Program-made: the position numbers and the translations under genes
In this document: in pieces, positions 53,904 through 63,832 of the stretch
Numbering within the stretch: position 1 is the stretch's first letter
Layout of the letters: each line of letters begins with the position of its first letter
Source of the DNA: Gilliamella sp. ESL0441
GTDB lineage: Bacteria > Pseudomonadota > Gammaproteobacteria > Enterobacterales > Orbaceae
Direction: 5' to 3'
Length of the DNA: 64,000 nt
Assembly (NCBI RefSeq): GCF_019469185.1
Contig: NZ_CP048264.1
Coordinates: 806,001 to 870,000, forward strand
Notes under the pieces: model-generated
Seen by the model: the letters and a program-made list of their open reading frames with translations, nothing else
Told to the model about the DNA's origin: nothing
Database searches by the model: none

Positions 53904-54492
53904 TAAGATTATTATTGGGATTTTCTTTGATTAATGATTTTAAAAATCGATGCCATGTGCGTTCAATTTTTGCTTTGGCAAAATAGGGGATATAATTAGC
54001 AATCGGGATAAACGTGGAATTGCCGATATTATCTATAATAACAAGCCGACTTTTCTGTTCTGAAATATGCTGAAATAATATATTTTTGCTTTTTATCGTC
54101 ATTGTGATAATTCGATTGTTGAGCAAAGCTGTTTTTAATGCTTTTAACAAATCAATCAATTCATCATAATATTGTTGCGTCAATTGTTGGTCAGCAAGAT
54201 ATATTTCTAGTGGTGTCGAGGTTTTGCCATCATAATTACGAATCAATTCGAAAAGATGTCCTTCACCAAAATTTGTTTGAACAGGGCCGTAATATTTGGC
54301 TAAAGCATCCCATGAGATATTGCGTTTAATAAGATGTTTATAATAGGCAATTTCGCGGTTGGTTTCTTGTTCCGCCCCATCATTATAGTTGACTTTAATA
54401 CATTGATCCGGATTAGTCGGATGGTGATAGCACTTTCTATGTAAACCTTTGCTTATATAATCTTTATCGGTAAGTTGAATTATCTGAGTCAT
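53872..54492 (-). CDS. yrbL: YrbL-family protein (PhoP/BasR network)
   Basis: 206 residues of the YrbL family, a protein-kinase-like fold of unknown biochemical role. Conserved parts: SKGLHRKCYHHPTNPDQCIKV (pieces HRKCYHHP, CIKV), REIAYYKHL, ALLNNRIITMTIKSKNILF and VIIDNIGNSTFIPIA. In E. coli yrbL is a member of the PhoP and BasR regulons. Its position end-to-end with basS, overlapping by 32 bases, supports membership of the same regulatory unit here, although no clear PmrA or PhoP box was found upstream. Confidence 0.88.
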   Translation of the reverse strand: MTQIIQLTDKDYISKGLHRKCYHHPTNPDQCIKVNYNDGAEQETNREIAYYKHLIKRNISWDALAKYYGPVQTNFGEGHLFELIRNYDGKTSTPLEIYLADQQLTQQYYDELIDLLKALKTALLNNRIITMTIKSKNILFQHISEQKSRLVIIDNIGNSTFIPIANYIPYFAKAKIERTWHRFLKSLIKENPNNNLIKNLVDEVNR

Positions 54493-54549
54493 CTAAAATA
54501 ACATGATTGAATAAAGTTAGTTTTAAGTTTAACAGCAAGCGTTTTTACT

Positions 54550-54602
54550 TGCTATAATTTTTTATTACAAGTTCTAGCGCTTTTTCTATATTTCTGTATA
54601 AT
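54550..54602 (+). promoter_or_regulatory. probable promoter(s) of rplM-rpsI
   Basis: Two perfect TATAAT hexamers lie at 54553-54558 (preceded by TGC, an extended -10) and 54597-54602. They precede the rplM gene by about 210 and 165 bases, consistent with a strong ribosomal-protein promoter and a long leader. No clear -35 hexamers were seen. Confidence 0.45.
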
Positions 54603-54619
54603 ATTGCAACCCACGTTAC

Positions 54620-54643
54620 AACAGTGTTCTTCCCAACACTGTT
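54620..54643 (+). promoter_or_regulatory. leader hairpin of the rplM-rpsI operon
   Basis: AACAGTGTT (54620-54628) and AACACTGTT (54635-54643) form a perfect 9-bp stem with a 6-base loop in the untranslated leader, about 125 bases before rplM. In E. coli, L13 represses its own message through the leader; this structured leader is a candidate for the same control (inference). The TT after the stem is too short for a strong terminator. Confidence 0.5.
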
Positions 54644-54766
54644 TTCGGTTGTCAAGGTTAATATAGCAACTCGAAGGGGTTAGTTACTTAATCATTGCAA
54701 TCTAAAAGTGTAAATAAATCATTTGATTTATTAACGTGAGATTAATTAAAAATTGGATAAATACGA

Positions 54767-55195
54767 ATGAGTACTTTTTCAGCTAAACCAGAAACAGTTA
54801 AACGCGACTGGTATGTTGTTGATGCAGCAGGTAAAACGTTAGGTCGTTTAGCTACTGAGATCGCAAGCCGTTTGCGTGGTAAACATAAAGCAGAATATAC
54901 ACCACATGTAGATACAGGTGATTATATTATCGTTATCAATGCAGAAAAAGTTGCTGTAACAGGCAAAAAACGCACTGATAAGATCTATTATCGTCATACT
55001 GGTTACATCGGTGGACTTAAAGAAGCGACTTTTAAAGAAATGATTGAACGTCATCCTGAACAAGTCATCGAGATTGCTGTAAAAGGCATGTTACCGAAAG
55101 GTCCTCTTGGTCGTGCAATGTACCGTAAACTTAAAGTTTATGCTGGTAGCGAGCACAATCATGCGGCACAACAACCGCAAGTATTAGATATTTAA
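54767..55195 (+). CDS. rplM: 50S ribosomal protein L13
   Basis: 142 residues, the standard length. Recognisable from [29 protein letters not shown] (pieces [24 protein letters not shown]), [20 protein letters not shown] and [12 protein letters not shown]. Early-assembling 23S rRNA-binding protein. It is paired with rpsI 11 bases downstream, as in almost all bacteria. Confidence 0.98.
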   Translation: MSTFSAKPETVKRDWYVVDAAGKTLGRLATEIASRLRGKHKAEYTPHVDTGDYIIVINAEKVAVTGKKRTDKIYYRHTGYIGGLKEATFKEMIERHPEQVIEIAVKGMLPKGPLGRAMYRKLKVYAGSEHNHAAQQPQVLDI

Positions 55196-55203
55196 GGGGA
55201 TAG

Positions 55204-55599
<396 letters not shown>

Positions 55600-55623
55600 T
55601 TGCAGACGTTACAAAAATATTTC

Positions 55624-55651
55624 AAAAACCCAGCACTGTCTGGGTTTTTTT
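55624..55651 (+). terminator. intrinsic terminator of rplM-rpsI
   Basis: AAAAACCCAG (55624-55633) and CTGGGTTTTT (55640-55649) pair around the loop CACTGT, with the T-run continuing. A textbook terminator. Confidence 0.93.
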
Positions 55652-55798
55652 ATAAATGAATTATCGCTTTCTATCATTATTCAACAACAATACTAACTTT
55701 TATTTTTGTATAAGTTATTAGAAAAAACAAATTCATCAGCACCAGATTATTTTTTTACCAAAAGGCACTTATTTTATTATAGTTTTTGTCATAAATAT

Positions 55799-55814
55799 GA
55801 TTATTTAAATAATC
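55799..55814. promoter_or_regulatory. 16-base perfect palindrome upstream of sspA
   Basis: GATTATTTAAATAATC reads the same on both strands and lies 99 bases before the sspA start. The rest of 55652-55913 is AT-rich and shows no gene. Such palindromes arise by chance in AT-rich DNA, but the position fits a regulator site. Confidence 0.3.
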
Positions 55815-55913
55815 GTGATAAGAAAATTAATTTTTTTTAACAATTTTGTTATCCAATTTGTTAGAATAGTAATCCTCTAAACTAATTTTCAATTTTGCAT
55901 ATTTGGAGTGAAC

Positions 55914-56546
55914 ATGGTTGTCGCTGTTAATAAACGTTCTGTAATGACATTATTTTGTGATACAACAGACATCTATGGCCATCAGATTCGTTTTGTTTTG
56001 GCAGAGAAAGGTGTAACTGCTGAAATTGAGTTTGTGACTGCAGATAATTTACCTCAAGAGTTATTGGATCTTAATCCATATGGTTCAATTCCTACATTGA
56101 TTGATAGAGATCTTACGTTATACGAACCTCATATTGCGTTAGAATACCTTGATGAACGTTTTCCTCATCCACCTTTAATGCCTGTTTATCCGATTGTGCG
56201 AGCTAATTCTCGATTAACGATGTATCGTATCAAAAGGGAATGGTATAGTGCCTATGAAACCATCATAGCTGATCCAAATAGTAATGCAGCTAAAGTTGCT
56301 CGTAAAAATCTACTGGATGATTTAGTTTCCATTTCTGTGATGTTTAAAGAAAAAGACTATTTTATGAGTGATGATTTTACGCTATGTGATTGTTATTTTG
56401 CTCCTTTACTTTGGCGATTACCAATTCTTGGTATTGAGTTACCTAAAGTTGCGGAAAAAAATTACTTAGCCTATATGGCACGAATTTTTGAACGTCCAGC
56501 TTTTATTAGTTCATTAACTGATGAAGAGAAAAAAATCAGAGCATAA
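55914..56546 (+). CDS. sspA: stringent starvation protein A
   Basis: RNA-polymerase-associated protein with a glutathione-S-transferase fold, involved in stationary-phase and acid-stress transcription. The 210 residues start at the ATG at 55914 (MVVAVNKRSVMTLF), which has GGAG at 7 bases; an in-frame GTG lies 6 bases earlier. Thioredoxin-like half: RFVLAEKGV, LNPYGSIPTLIDR. Helical half: YLDERFPHPPLMPVYP and CDCYFAPLLWRLP-like CDCYFAPLLW. The surface patch motif PHPPLMPVYP is intact. sspB follows after 48 bases. Confidence 0.96.
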   Translation: MVVAVNKRSVMTLFCDTTDIYGHQIRFVLAEKGVTAEIEFVTADNLPQELLDLNPYGSIPTLIDRDLTLYEPHIALEYLDERFPHPPLMPVYPIVRANSRLTMYRIKREWYSAYETIIADPNSNAAKVARKNLLDDLVSISVMFKEKDYFMSDDFTLCDCYFAPLLWRLPILGIELPKVAEKNYLAYMARIFERPAFISSLTDEEKKIRA

Positions 56547-56594
56547 TAATAAATTTATTAATATTTTATTATGTGATTTAAGAAGGTAATCTAA

Positions 56595-57005
56595 ATGGAT
56601 CCAAACCAAATGACTGCTCGACGCCCTTACTTATTTAGGGCGTTTTATGATTGGATTGTTGATAATGAGCTTACTCCTTATATCGTGGTAGATGCTTCGG
56701 TATTTGGGGTTCTTGTACCGCAAGAGTTTGTTAAAGATAATCAGATCGTTTTAAATCTTGCGCCACATTCCGTTGCAAAATATATGGCAACAAATGAAAA
56801 AATTGAATTTAATGCGCGATTTTCGGGTGTGTCACAACATATTGTTGTGCCGATGTCAGCAGTAGAAGCAATTTATGCTCGTGAAAATGATGCGGGCATA
56901 GTATTTGAAGATGAACCTGAATATAAACAGCAACGCGAAACCAATATTCAGCAATCTGATAATGTCGAGAAAAAATCAACAAACCCATTCCGAGTAGTGA
57001 AGTAA
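56595..57005 (+). CDS. sspB: ClpXP protease specificity-enhancing factor SspB
   Basis: Delivers ssrA-tagged proteins to ClpXP. The 136 residues consist of a substrate-binding domain (about 1-112: RPYLFRAFYDWIVDNELTPYIVVD, in pieces RPYLFRAFYDWI and TPYIVVD; VLNLAPHSVAKY; ARFSGVSQHIVVP), a flexible polar linker, and the C-terminal ClpX-docking peptide PFRVVK. Operon with sspA as usual. Confidence 0.96.
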   Translation: MDPNQMTARRPYLFRAFYDWIVDNELTPYIVVDASVFGVLVPQEFVKDNQIVLNLAPHSVAKYMATNEKIEFNARFSGVSQHIVVPMSAVEAIYARENDAGIVFEDEPEYKQQRETNIQQSDNVEKKSTNPFRVVK

Positions 57006-57041
57006 TAATTTACCCCAAAAACTTGGTGATAAATTTAGTTG

Positions 57042-57082
57042 AACAGTTGGTTAAACATAAAAAGTGATGATCAACTGTTTAT
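57042..57082 (+). terminator. terminator-like hairpin after sspB
   Basis: AACAGTTG (57042-57049) and CAACTGTT (57072-57079) pair perfectly over a 22-base loop, followed by TATTC. Plausible end of sspAB. Confidence 0.5.
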
Positions 57083-57159
57083 TCCCACCTAATAGTGTAT
57101 ATTTATTTCATTAATCGGGATATGATATAGCAAATTAAATCATATTCCCGTTTGAATTC

Positions 57160-58104
57160 ATGAGTAATGAAATTGAGTTAAAATTCCAGATAAATAATTG
57201 TGACATTGCTGATCTACAATCTTTTTTAAACCAATGGGCAAGTAGTGATGAGCTTGAGTTTTCGAGCTTATCGAACAATCAGCGTACATTTTCAAACTTA
57301 TCTTTGTATAACTGCTACTATGACACAGCGGATAATTATTTGCGAAATCATCATTGTGGATTAAGACTTAGAGTAACTGAAAGCAACGAAAGTAAACAGT
57401 GTGAAATGACCTTAAAACGTGATAGCCATTCTATCGCCGGTTTGCATGAACGTGCTGAATATAATGTTGATTTAAGTTGTCCACAACTCGATTTATCTCT
57501 ATTTCCTGTAGGCGTATTTCCTAACGATTGTGACATTGTAAAGTTGCAGCAAAATTTAAAACCACTTTTTACTACTAACTTTACCCGTCAAGTGTGGTTA
57601 ATCTCGTTTGCGAATAGCGAAATTGAAGTTGCTTTAGATTTAGGCAAAATAACCTCAAATGGTAAATTTCAACCAATACAAGAAGTTGAACTCGAAATAA
57701 AACAAGGTAATAAACAAGATTTGATTAACTTCGCGATTGAGTTAAGTCGTTTTAACTTACATCTTTTTTCGCAGAGTAAGGCTTCAAGAGGTTACCGTTT
57801 ATTATTGAATTCACCTATTATTGCTGAAATCTTTTCTGCACAAATTGGACAAGATTTACCAAATTTACTCAACTTTTGGCAACAAAATGAAGAATATGCC
57901 CTAGAAAATAATGATTTAACTTATTATAAACAATTAATTATTCAAATAAACGAAGTGTTAATAAATAAAAATCTTCAAATTGAGCCAGAATTTGAGCAGT
58001 GGCAAATGGCAATACAATGTATTGACTCGATTGCAAAGTTTGCTTATAGCGAGGTAAACACAAAACTCAAACTAAGGCTAATTTCTAAAATAAATGGAAT
58101 ATAG
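57160..58104 (+). CDS. ygiF: inorganic triphosphatase YgiF-like (CYTH domain)
   Basis: Hydrolyses inorganic triphosphate in E. coli. The N-terminal CYTH domain (1-205) starts with the ExExK motif EIELKF (4-9) and has RLRVTES, ECEMTLKR-like CEMTLKR, VELEIKQG and SKASRGYRLL. E. coli YgiF has 433 residues with a C-terminal CHAD domain; here only about 100 residues follow the CYTH domain and the usual CHAD histidines are not evident, so the CHAD part is reduced or lost. It precedes glnE as in E. coli, with one extra gene between. Confidence 0.88.
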   Translation: MSNEIELKFQINNCDIADLQSFLNQWASSDELEFSSLSNNQRTFSNLSLYNCYYDTADNYLRNHHCGLRLRVTESNESKQCEMTLKRDSHSIAGLHERAEYNVDLSCPQLDLSLFPVGVFPNDCDIVKLQQNLKPLFTTNFTRQVWLISFANSEIEVALDLGKITSNGKFQPIQEVELEIKQGNKQDLINFAIELSRFNLHLFSQSKASRGYRLLLNSPIIAEIFSAQIGQDLPNLLNFWQQNEEYALENNDLTYYKQLIIQINEVLINKNLQIEPEFEQWQMAIQCIDSIAKFAYSEVNTKLKLRLISKINGI

Positions 58105-58110
58105 TTGAAT

Positions 58111-59100
58111 ATGAAAATGGATAGGACTTTTTTTAAATTACCACTATTATTAGTTTTATTTTATTGGTTATTTAATATTTTATATACCATAGTCTATGTT
58201 ATTGGATTTGATGATTATCCTTTACTGTCAGATATGACAAATAACCAATTTATTCGGTATTTAACTAAGCAAGTAGTCATCTATTTCCTCTTCCAAATAC
58301 CCTGTTCAATTGTTTTATTTGTTGTTTCCATAGTACTATTTAATAAATATTCCATTCATCAAGTCAATTCGAGAAATATTACTAATACTTTACTTGTCGC
58401 CATATTATTTACCTCAATGGAGGTTGCAGGACGATGGCTTTTTTACCGTGATATCTTTTCTTGGGTTGGATCTAAACTTAATTATTCAAATTCTGTTATC
58501 TATTCTTCCTCTCTAACTCATGAATTGATTAATTTTGTTAACATATTAATTAGTTATATTTTTATAACACTATGGGCTTATCTTAGTTTTAAATTATTGA
58601 ATAAAATTTTTATTCGCAGTAATGACGTATTAACTCGATCAGAAAGTCAGCGGTTACATTTTGGGTTATTTATTTCGCTTTATAATTGTTATTTTAACAC
58701 GTTGATATTTTCTTTACTTTTTTGGGTGCCTTATCACAGTTTAAAAGGTTCAATAATTAATATAACAATTTTAGCTCTATTTTTATTCATGACTAATTTG
58801 ATAGGCTATTTTTTGTTGAGAAAATGTCTTACAGGCGTAACAGAAATTTTAAACCTGAAAAAGCTTATATTTAGTTCGCTAATTATATTTATTTTCAACT
58901 GTATCTTGGTTGCAATAATTTTTTGGGTATCAGTTTTTCTGTATGAATATTTACAAGCATTCTATAGATTCTCCAATAACTTTTTATTGTGTTATACATG
59001 GATAACGATAGGAATGGTGTTTATTTTAAGTTCGATACTGGTTAGAATTATGACTAAACTGTTATTTGATTCAAAAAATAAAATTAATATCACGCAATAA
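58111..59100 (+). CDS. multi-pass membrane protein of unknown function
   Basis: About 329 residues with seven or eight hydrophobic segments, rich in Phe, Ile, Leu and Tyr, with few charged residues between (for example FFKLPLLLVLFYWLFNILYT at the start and LIFSSLIIFIFNCILVAIIF late). No signature motif recognised. It begins directly after the ygiF stop; a TTG at 58105 has GGA at better spacing than the ATG at 58111 chosen here. Located between ygiF and glnE, where E. coli has no gene. Base composition is even more AT-rich than its neighbours. Confidence 0.65.
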   Translation: MKMDRTFFKLPLLLVLFYWLFNILYTIVYVIGFDDYPLLSDMTNNQFIRYLTKQVVIYFLFQIPCSIVLFVVSIVLFNKYSIHQVNSRNITNTLLVAILFTSMEVAGRWLFYRDIFSWVGSKLNYSNSVIYSSSLTHELINFVNILISYIFITLWAYLSFKLLNKIFIRSNDVLTRSESQRLHFGLFISLYNCYFNTLIFSLLFWVPYHSLKGSIINITILALFLFMTNLIGYFLLRKCLTGVTEILNLKKLIFSSLIIFIFNCILVAIIFWVSVFLYEYLQAFYRFSNNFLLCYTWITIGMVFILSSILVRIMTKLLFDSKNKINITQ

Positions 59101-59235
59101 TACAAGTTGTTATAGATGTATTGGTGAAAATCAGTTTTAACGTAATACTCAGATTATGTTTTCGGTTATAGTAAATGGCGTTGATGCAATGATCTAACAA
59201 TTCAAACCCGATAATACCTTGTGTGAGACAGAAAA

Positions 59236-62064
59236 ATGCCCCAATCTAATCTTTTTAAAGATCAACAGTTAAGAGTTATCAATCAGCTTCAACAATGTGA
59301 TCCCGTTCTGGTACAAGCAAACCTTGATATTTTAGTCCAAAGTAATTTTCTTGTTGAGGCATTTTCTCGTTTTCCACATTGGCTTGCTGATTTTGTACAA
59401 AACCCACCACTGGCAGATGAAAGACAATATTATCAATCTTGGTTAAATGAACAGTTAGTTTCAGTCGTGGATGAAGCCACATTAATGAAAACTTTAAGGC
59501 AATTTCGCCATAAAATGCTAATTCGTCTTGCATGGTCTCAATTAATAAAGGCAAGTAGTGATGAACAGATTTTGCTACAACTGAGTGAATTGGCAGAAAT
59601 AATTGTTGTCACCGCTCGTGATTGGCTCTATACATTAAGTTGTCAAGAATGGGGAACGCCAAGCAATATGCAAGGTAAACCCCAACCGTTATTGATTTTA
59701 GGTATGGGCAAATTGGGTGGCGGCGAGCTAAACTTTTCGTCTGATATTGATTTGATTTTCACTTATCCAGAACATGGTCAGACACAAGGTGGACGTCGAG
59801 AACTGGATAATGCGGTTTTTTTTACGCGTTTAGGACAACGTTTAATTAAAACGCTTGATCAGATTACAGAAGATGGATTTGTTTACCGTGTTGATATGCG
59901 TTTACGCCCTTTAGGCGATGGCGGTCCATTGGTTCTTAGCTTTTCTTCTATGGAAGATTATTATCAAGAACAAGGTCGAGATTGGGAACGTTATGCAATG
60001 GTGAAAGCAAAGGTATTAGGTGATCAACATGATCCTTATACCCAAGAACTCTATCAAATGCTTAAACCTTTTATTTATCGCCGTTATATCGATTTTAGTG
60101 TTTTACAGTCACTGCGAAACATGAAAAGTATGATTGAGCGAGAAGTCCGTCGTCGTGGCTTAAAAAACAATATTAAACTTGGCGCTGGCGGCATTCGGGA
60201 AATTGAGTTTATCGTTCAAGTTTTTCAACTTATTCGAGGTGGTCGAGTGGTTGGCTTGCAGACACGTTCGTTATTAAGCGCTTTGCAGGTCATTGAGCAA
60301 GAATCATTACTAAAACTCAGTGAAGTGATCTTACTTCGAGAAAATTATCTTTTTTTACGTCGTTGTGAAAACCTTTTACAAGCGATTAATGACGAGCAAA
60401 CCCAAACTTTGCCAAACAATGAACTTGATCAATTGCGTTTGGCAATTAGTATGGGGTTTGACAATTGGGAAAATTTTGAACAAGACTTGGCAAAAAGAAT
60501 GTTGATCAACCGTGAAATATTCAATGAATTAATCGGCGATGAACAGTCCGAATCCACCCAGTCTAAACAATATAATGATAAGTTTGATGATTTATGGGTA
60601 CCAGACTTAGAATTAAGTGATGTCAAAGCGGTGTTACCTAACTATGCTGAACAAACGGCAAACCAGCTTTGTCAATTGTTGTTACAATTTCGCAATGATA
60701 TTGGTAAACGGACAATTGGGGTTCGTGGGCGAGAAATCCTCGATCAACTTATGCCGAGATTATTAGAAATACTTTGTAATGAAAAAAATGCCTTAACTGT
60801 GTTAGCAAGAATTTTCCCTTTGTTAGTCAATATTGTTAGCCGTACTACCTATTTAGAATTATTACTTGAATATCCCACCGCATTGAAGCAGTTAATTCGG
60901 TTATGTAGTGCTTCCCCGATGATTAGTGATCAGTTGGCGCATTATCCGATCTTGTTAGATGAACTCATCGATATTCATTCACTTTATCAAACGGTTGCCC
61001 CGAATGAATATAAAAGTGAACTTTATCAATATTTGCTTCGCATTCAAGTTGATGATGAAGAACAACAACTTGAAGCACTACGCCAGTTCAAGCAGATGCA
61101 ATTATTGCATATTGCCGCAGCCGATGTTGCGCATGTATTAACCACCATGAAAGTGAGTGATCATTTAACGTTTGTGGCCGAAGCTCTCCTTGATTTTGTT
61201 GTTCAAATGGCTTGGAATCAAATGATAGCTCGATATGGCAAGCCAGAACATCTTACTGATGATCATAAAGGTTTAGTGGTTATTGCTTATGGTAAATTGG
61301 GCGGTTGGGAGCTGGGTTATGGGTCGGATTTAGATTTGGTTTTTTTACATGACTGCCCTGTTAACAGTATGACTAAGGGAGAAAAACAGATAGATAGTCG
61401 TCAATTCTATCTTCGCTTAGTTCAGCGTATTATCCATTTATTCAATGTACGTACCAGTTTTGGTATTTTGTATGAAGTTGATGTTCGTTTACGTCCGCAA
61501 GGGGAAGCGGGTTTATTGGCTTGCAGTTTAGCTGCTTTTGAGGACTATCAAATGCATGAAGCATGGACTTGGGAGCATCAAGCATTAGTTCGCGCCAGAG
61601 CCATTTATGGCGAAGTTGAACTTATTGAGCGTTTTAAACAAATTCGACATAAAGTTCTTTGTAAAGTACGTGATGAACACCAATTAAAAACCGAAGTTAG
61701 AGAAATGCGTGAAAAAATGCGTACTCATTTGGGGTCAACTCAACCGGATTCATTTAATTTAAAAATTGATCAGGGAGGAATAGGGGATATTGAATTTTTA
61801 TCACAATATCTTGTGCTTAATTATGCACATCATTATCCTAAAATGACAACTTGGAGCGATAACGTTCGGATATTAGAGTTAGCCGCTAATTATCAAATTA
61901 TGGAACAGGATGAAGCCCAAAAGCTCACTCAAGCTTATATTGATATGCGTAACGAAATTCATCAATTATCATTACAACTATTACCCAGCAGGGTTGATAA
62001 CACCTGTTTTGTTGGAGAAAAACAAATCGTCAATCAGAGTTGGTCTAAATGGTTAATGAATTGA
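59236..62064 (+). CDS. glnE: glutamine synthetase adenylyltransferase/deadenylase GlnE
   Basis: Adds and removes AMP on glutamine synthetase according to the PII state, matching nitrogen assimilation to supply. The 942 residues contain two nucleotidyltransferase domains. The N-terminal deadenylase has [17 protein letters not shown] (156-172; Asp170 and Asp172). The C-terminal adenylylase has [17 protein letters not shown] (684-700; Asp698 and Asp700). Helical linkers lie between, with IREIEFIVQ and IGDIEFLSQ. The length matches E. coli GlnE (946). Confidence 0.97.
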   Translation: MPQSNLFKDQQLRVINQLQQCDPVLVQANLDILVQSNFLVEAFSRFPHWLADFVQNPPLADERQYYQSWLNEQLVSVVDEATLMKTLRQFRHKMLIRLAWSQLIKASSDEQILLQLSELAEIIVVTARDWLYTLSCQEWGTPSNMQGKPQPLLILGMGKLGGGELNFSSDIDLIFTYPEHGQTQGGRRELDNAVFFTRLGQRLIKTLDQITEDGFVYRVDMRLRPLGDGGPLVLSFSSMEDYYQEQGRDWERYAMVKAKVLGDQHDPYTQELYQMLKPFIYRRYIDFSVLQSLRNMKSMIEREVRRRGLKNNIKLGAGGIREIEFIVQVFQLIRGGRVVGLQTRSLLSALQVIEQESLLKLSEVILLRENYLFLRRCENLLQAINDEQTQTLPNNELDQLRLAISMGFDNWENFEQDLAKRMLINREIFNELIGDEQSESTQSKQYNDKFDDLWVPDLELSDVKAVLPNYAEQTANQLCQLLLQFRNDIGKRTIGVRGREILDQLMPRLLEILCNEKNALTVLARIFPLLVNIVSRTTYLELLLEYPTALKQLIRLCSASPMISDQLAHYPILLDELIDIHSLYQTVAPNEYKSELYQYLLRIQVDDEEQQLEALRQFKQMQLLHIAAADVAHVLTTMKVSDHLTFVAEALLDFVVQMAWNQMIARYGKPEHLTDDHKGLVVIAYGKLGGWELGYGSDLDLVFLHDCPVNSMTKGEKQIDSRQFYLRLVQRIIHLFNVRTSFGILYEVDVRLRPQGEAGLLACSLAAFEDYQMHEAWTWEHQALVRARAIYGEVELIERFKQIRHKVLCKVRDEHQLKTEVREMREKMRTHLGSTQPDSFNLKIDQGGIGDIEFLSQYLVLNYAHHYPKMTTWSDNVRILELAANYQIMEQDEAQKLTQAYIDMRNEIHQLSLQLLPSRVDNTCFVGEKQIVNQSWSKWLMN

Positions 62065-62175
62065 AAAATATTAATGATTGATAATCAATTTAAAATTTAT
62101 CGATCGAGTAATCGATTGAATGTTATCAGTGAGTTAACGCTATCAAAATTGACGCAAAATGATATTTTAGATTTG

Positions 62176-62208
62176 TTATCCCACTAAAGTGTTTAGTGGG
62201 ATAATTTT
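62176..62208. terminator. bidirectional terminator between glnE and ttcA
   Basis: TTATCCCACTAAA (62176-62188) and TTTAGTGGGATAA (62192-62204) form a perfect 13-bp stem with a 3-base loop, followed by TTTT. It separates the convergent glnE and ttcA genes. Confidence 0.85.
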
Positions 62209-62232
62209 ACAAGATAGCGATAATATATAGAT

Positions 62233-63129
62233 TTATTTAACTTCTTTCCATAAGATCATGTCTTGATCTTCAAGGTCGGATGCATCAAATCCAATCGGTT
62301 GGGGCATATCTTCATGATCAAATGCTATATCTCCTCCATCAATTACACGATCCCCCTTTTTAATTCCTTTGAAATCAAAAAGTGAGGTATCACAAAGATG
62401 CGATAGAGTAATATTTTGGGTTGCACGGAACATGGTTTCAATGCGTCCGGGATATTTTTTATCCCATTCATTAAGCATTTCTTTAATCACTTGACGTTGT
62501 AAATTAGGCTGTGAACCACAAAGATTACAAGGAATTATTGGAAATTGCTTAATTTCAGCATATTTTGCAATGTCTTTTTCTTTGCAATACGCAAGCGGAC
62601 GAATAATGATATGTTCACCTGAATCATTCATTAACTTGGGTGGCATTGCTTTTAGTTTACCGCCGTAGAACATATTTAAAAACAAGGTTTCTAAAATATC
62701 GTCACGATGATGACCTAAGGCAATTTTTGTGGCGCCCAGTTCGGTTGCGGTGCGATATAAAATTCCACGGCGCAGACGTGAACAAAGCGAACAAGTTGTT
62801 TTACCTTCTGGTATTTTTTCTTTAACAATACCATAAGTATTTTCTTGAACTATTTTATATTCAATGCCTAACGACTCAAGGTATTGCGGTAATACATGTT
62901 CAGGAAATCCAGGTTGCTTTTGATCTAAATTAACGGCAATGAGATCAAAATTAATAGGCGCACTGATCTTTAAATTTAATAAAATATCAAGCAAGGTATA
63001 ACTATCTTTACCGCCTGATAAACAGACCATAATACGATCGCCTTCTTCGATCATATTAAAATCAGCGATCGCTTCACCAGTAAGGCGACGCAATCGTTTA
63101 TGGAGTTTGTTTTGATTATAGGTTTTCAT
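62233..63129 (-). CDS. ttcA: tRNA 2-thiocytidine(32) synthetase TtcA
   Basis: Thiolates cytidine 32 of certain tRNAs using an iron-sulfur cluster and ATP. The 298 residues have the PP-loop SGGKDS (38-43), cluster ligands Cys113 and Cys116 ([10 protein letters not shown]) and Cys204 in [22 protein letters not shown], and [12 protein letters not shown] near the C-terminus. It starts 14 bases after efpL on the same strand, so the two RNA/translation genes form an operon. Confidence 0.96.
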   Translation of the reverse strand: MKTYNQNKLHKRLRRLTGEAIADFNMIEEGDRIMVCLSGGKDSYTLLDILLNLKISAPINFDLIAVNLDQKQPGFPEHVLPQYLESLGIEYKIVQENTYGIVKEKIPEGKTTCSLCSRLRRGILYRTATELGATKIALGHHRDDILETLFLNMFYGGKLKAMPPKLMNDSGEHIIIRPLAYCKEKDIAKYAEIKQFPIIPCNLCGSQPNLQRQVIKEMLNEWDKKYPGRIETMFRATQNITLSHLCDTSLFDFKGIKKGDRVIDGGDIAFDHEDMPQPIGFDASDLEDQDMILWKEVK

Positions 63130-63143
63130 GACAAATTAATACG

Positions 63144-63716
63144 TTATTCTGATCGTCCCATATAGCGACGTTCGGCGATATGAATTTTGACCTTTTCATT
63201 GTTATCAATGTATTCCGGAACTTGAATAACAAGTCCAGTTGATAATGTGGCTGGTTTAGTGCGAGCACTTGCTGATGCCCCTTTAATACTTGGTGAGGTT
63301 TCAATAATTTCTAGATCAACCGTTTGCGGTAATTCCAACGCAACGACTTCGCCATCAGCCATGAGTACTTGAATGCCGTTCATGCCACCTTCTGGAATAA
63401 AAAGAAGTTCTTCTTCAATTTGTGCTTTTTTGAAAATAAATGGCGTATAGTCTTCATTGTCCATAAAGACATATTCATCACCATCGATATAGGAAAAGCT
63501 GACTGGACGTCGAAAAAGTTCAATCGTTTCGATAATATCGTCACCTTTAAATCGCTCTTCAACTTTACCGCCTGTCTTTACATCGGTAAAACGCATTTTA
63601 TAAAGTGTACTTGCACCACGGGCACTTGGACTTTGAACATCAATGTCTTTAACCAGTAATAATTTGCCATTATAAGTGACGGCATCGCCACGTTTTATTT
63701 CATTTGCTTTTGCCAT
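63144..63716 (-). CDS. efpL: elongation factor P-like protein EfpL (YeiP)
   Basis: EF-P paralogue that helps ribosomes through difficult proline-containing sequences. The 190 residues closely match E. coli Yei[24 protein letters not shown] (pieces [21 protein letters not shown]), the tip loop SARGAS with Arg33 instead of the modified lysine of [23 protein letters not shown] and the C-terminal [12 protein letters not shown]. The arginine tip means no beta-lysylation is expected. Confidence 0.95.
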   Translation of the reverse strand: MAKANEIKRGDAVTYNGKLLLVKDIDVQSPSARGASTLYKMRFTDVKTGGKVEERFKGDDIIETIELFRRPVSFSYIDGDEYVFMDNEDYTPFIFKKAQIEEELLFIPEGGMNGIQVLMADGEVVALELPQTVDLEIIETSPSIKGASASARTKPATLSTGLVIQVPEYIDNNEKVKIHIAERRYMGRSE

Positions 63717-63832
63717 AATAGTTTCTTTGTGAGGTTTTAAAATCGAATTTAAAATTTATCTCGCTATTTTACCGCTATCTTGCTATTGTCACCATCAAAA
63801 TTTATCGATGTTCCTTAAATTAAAGGAATCTT

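Noticed and set aside
54493..54540. Possible PmrA or PhoP box before yrbL (TTTAAG next to TTTAAC)
   Set aside because: The half-sites are adjacent, 6 bases apart instead of 11, so they do not fit the box layout.
62074..62187. 37-codon frame directly after glnE (MIDNQFKIYR...)
   Set aside because: No ribosome binding site, and it ends inside the bidirectional terminator stem; most likely chance.
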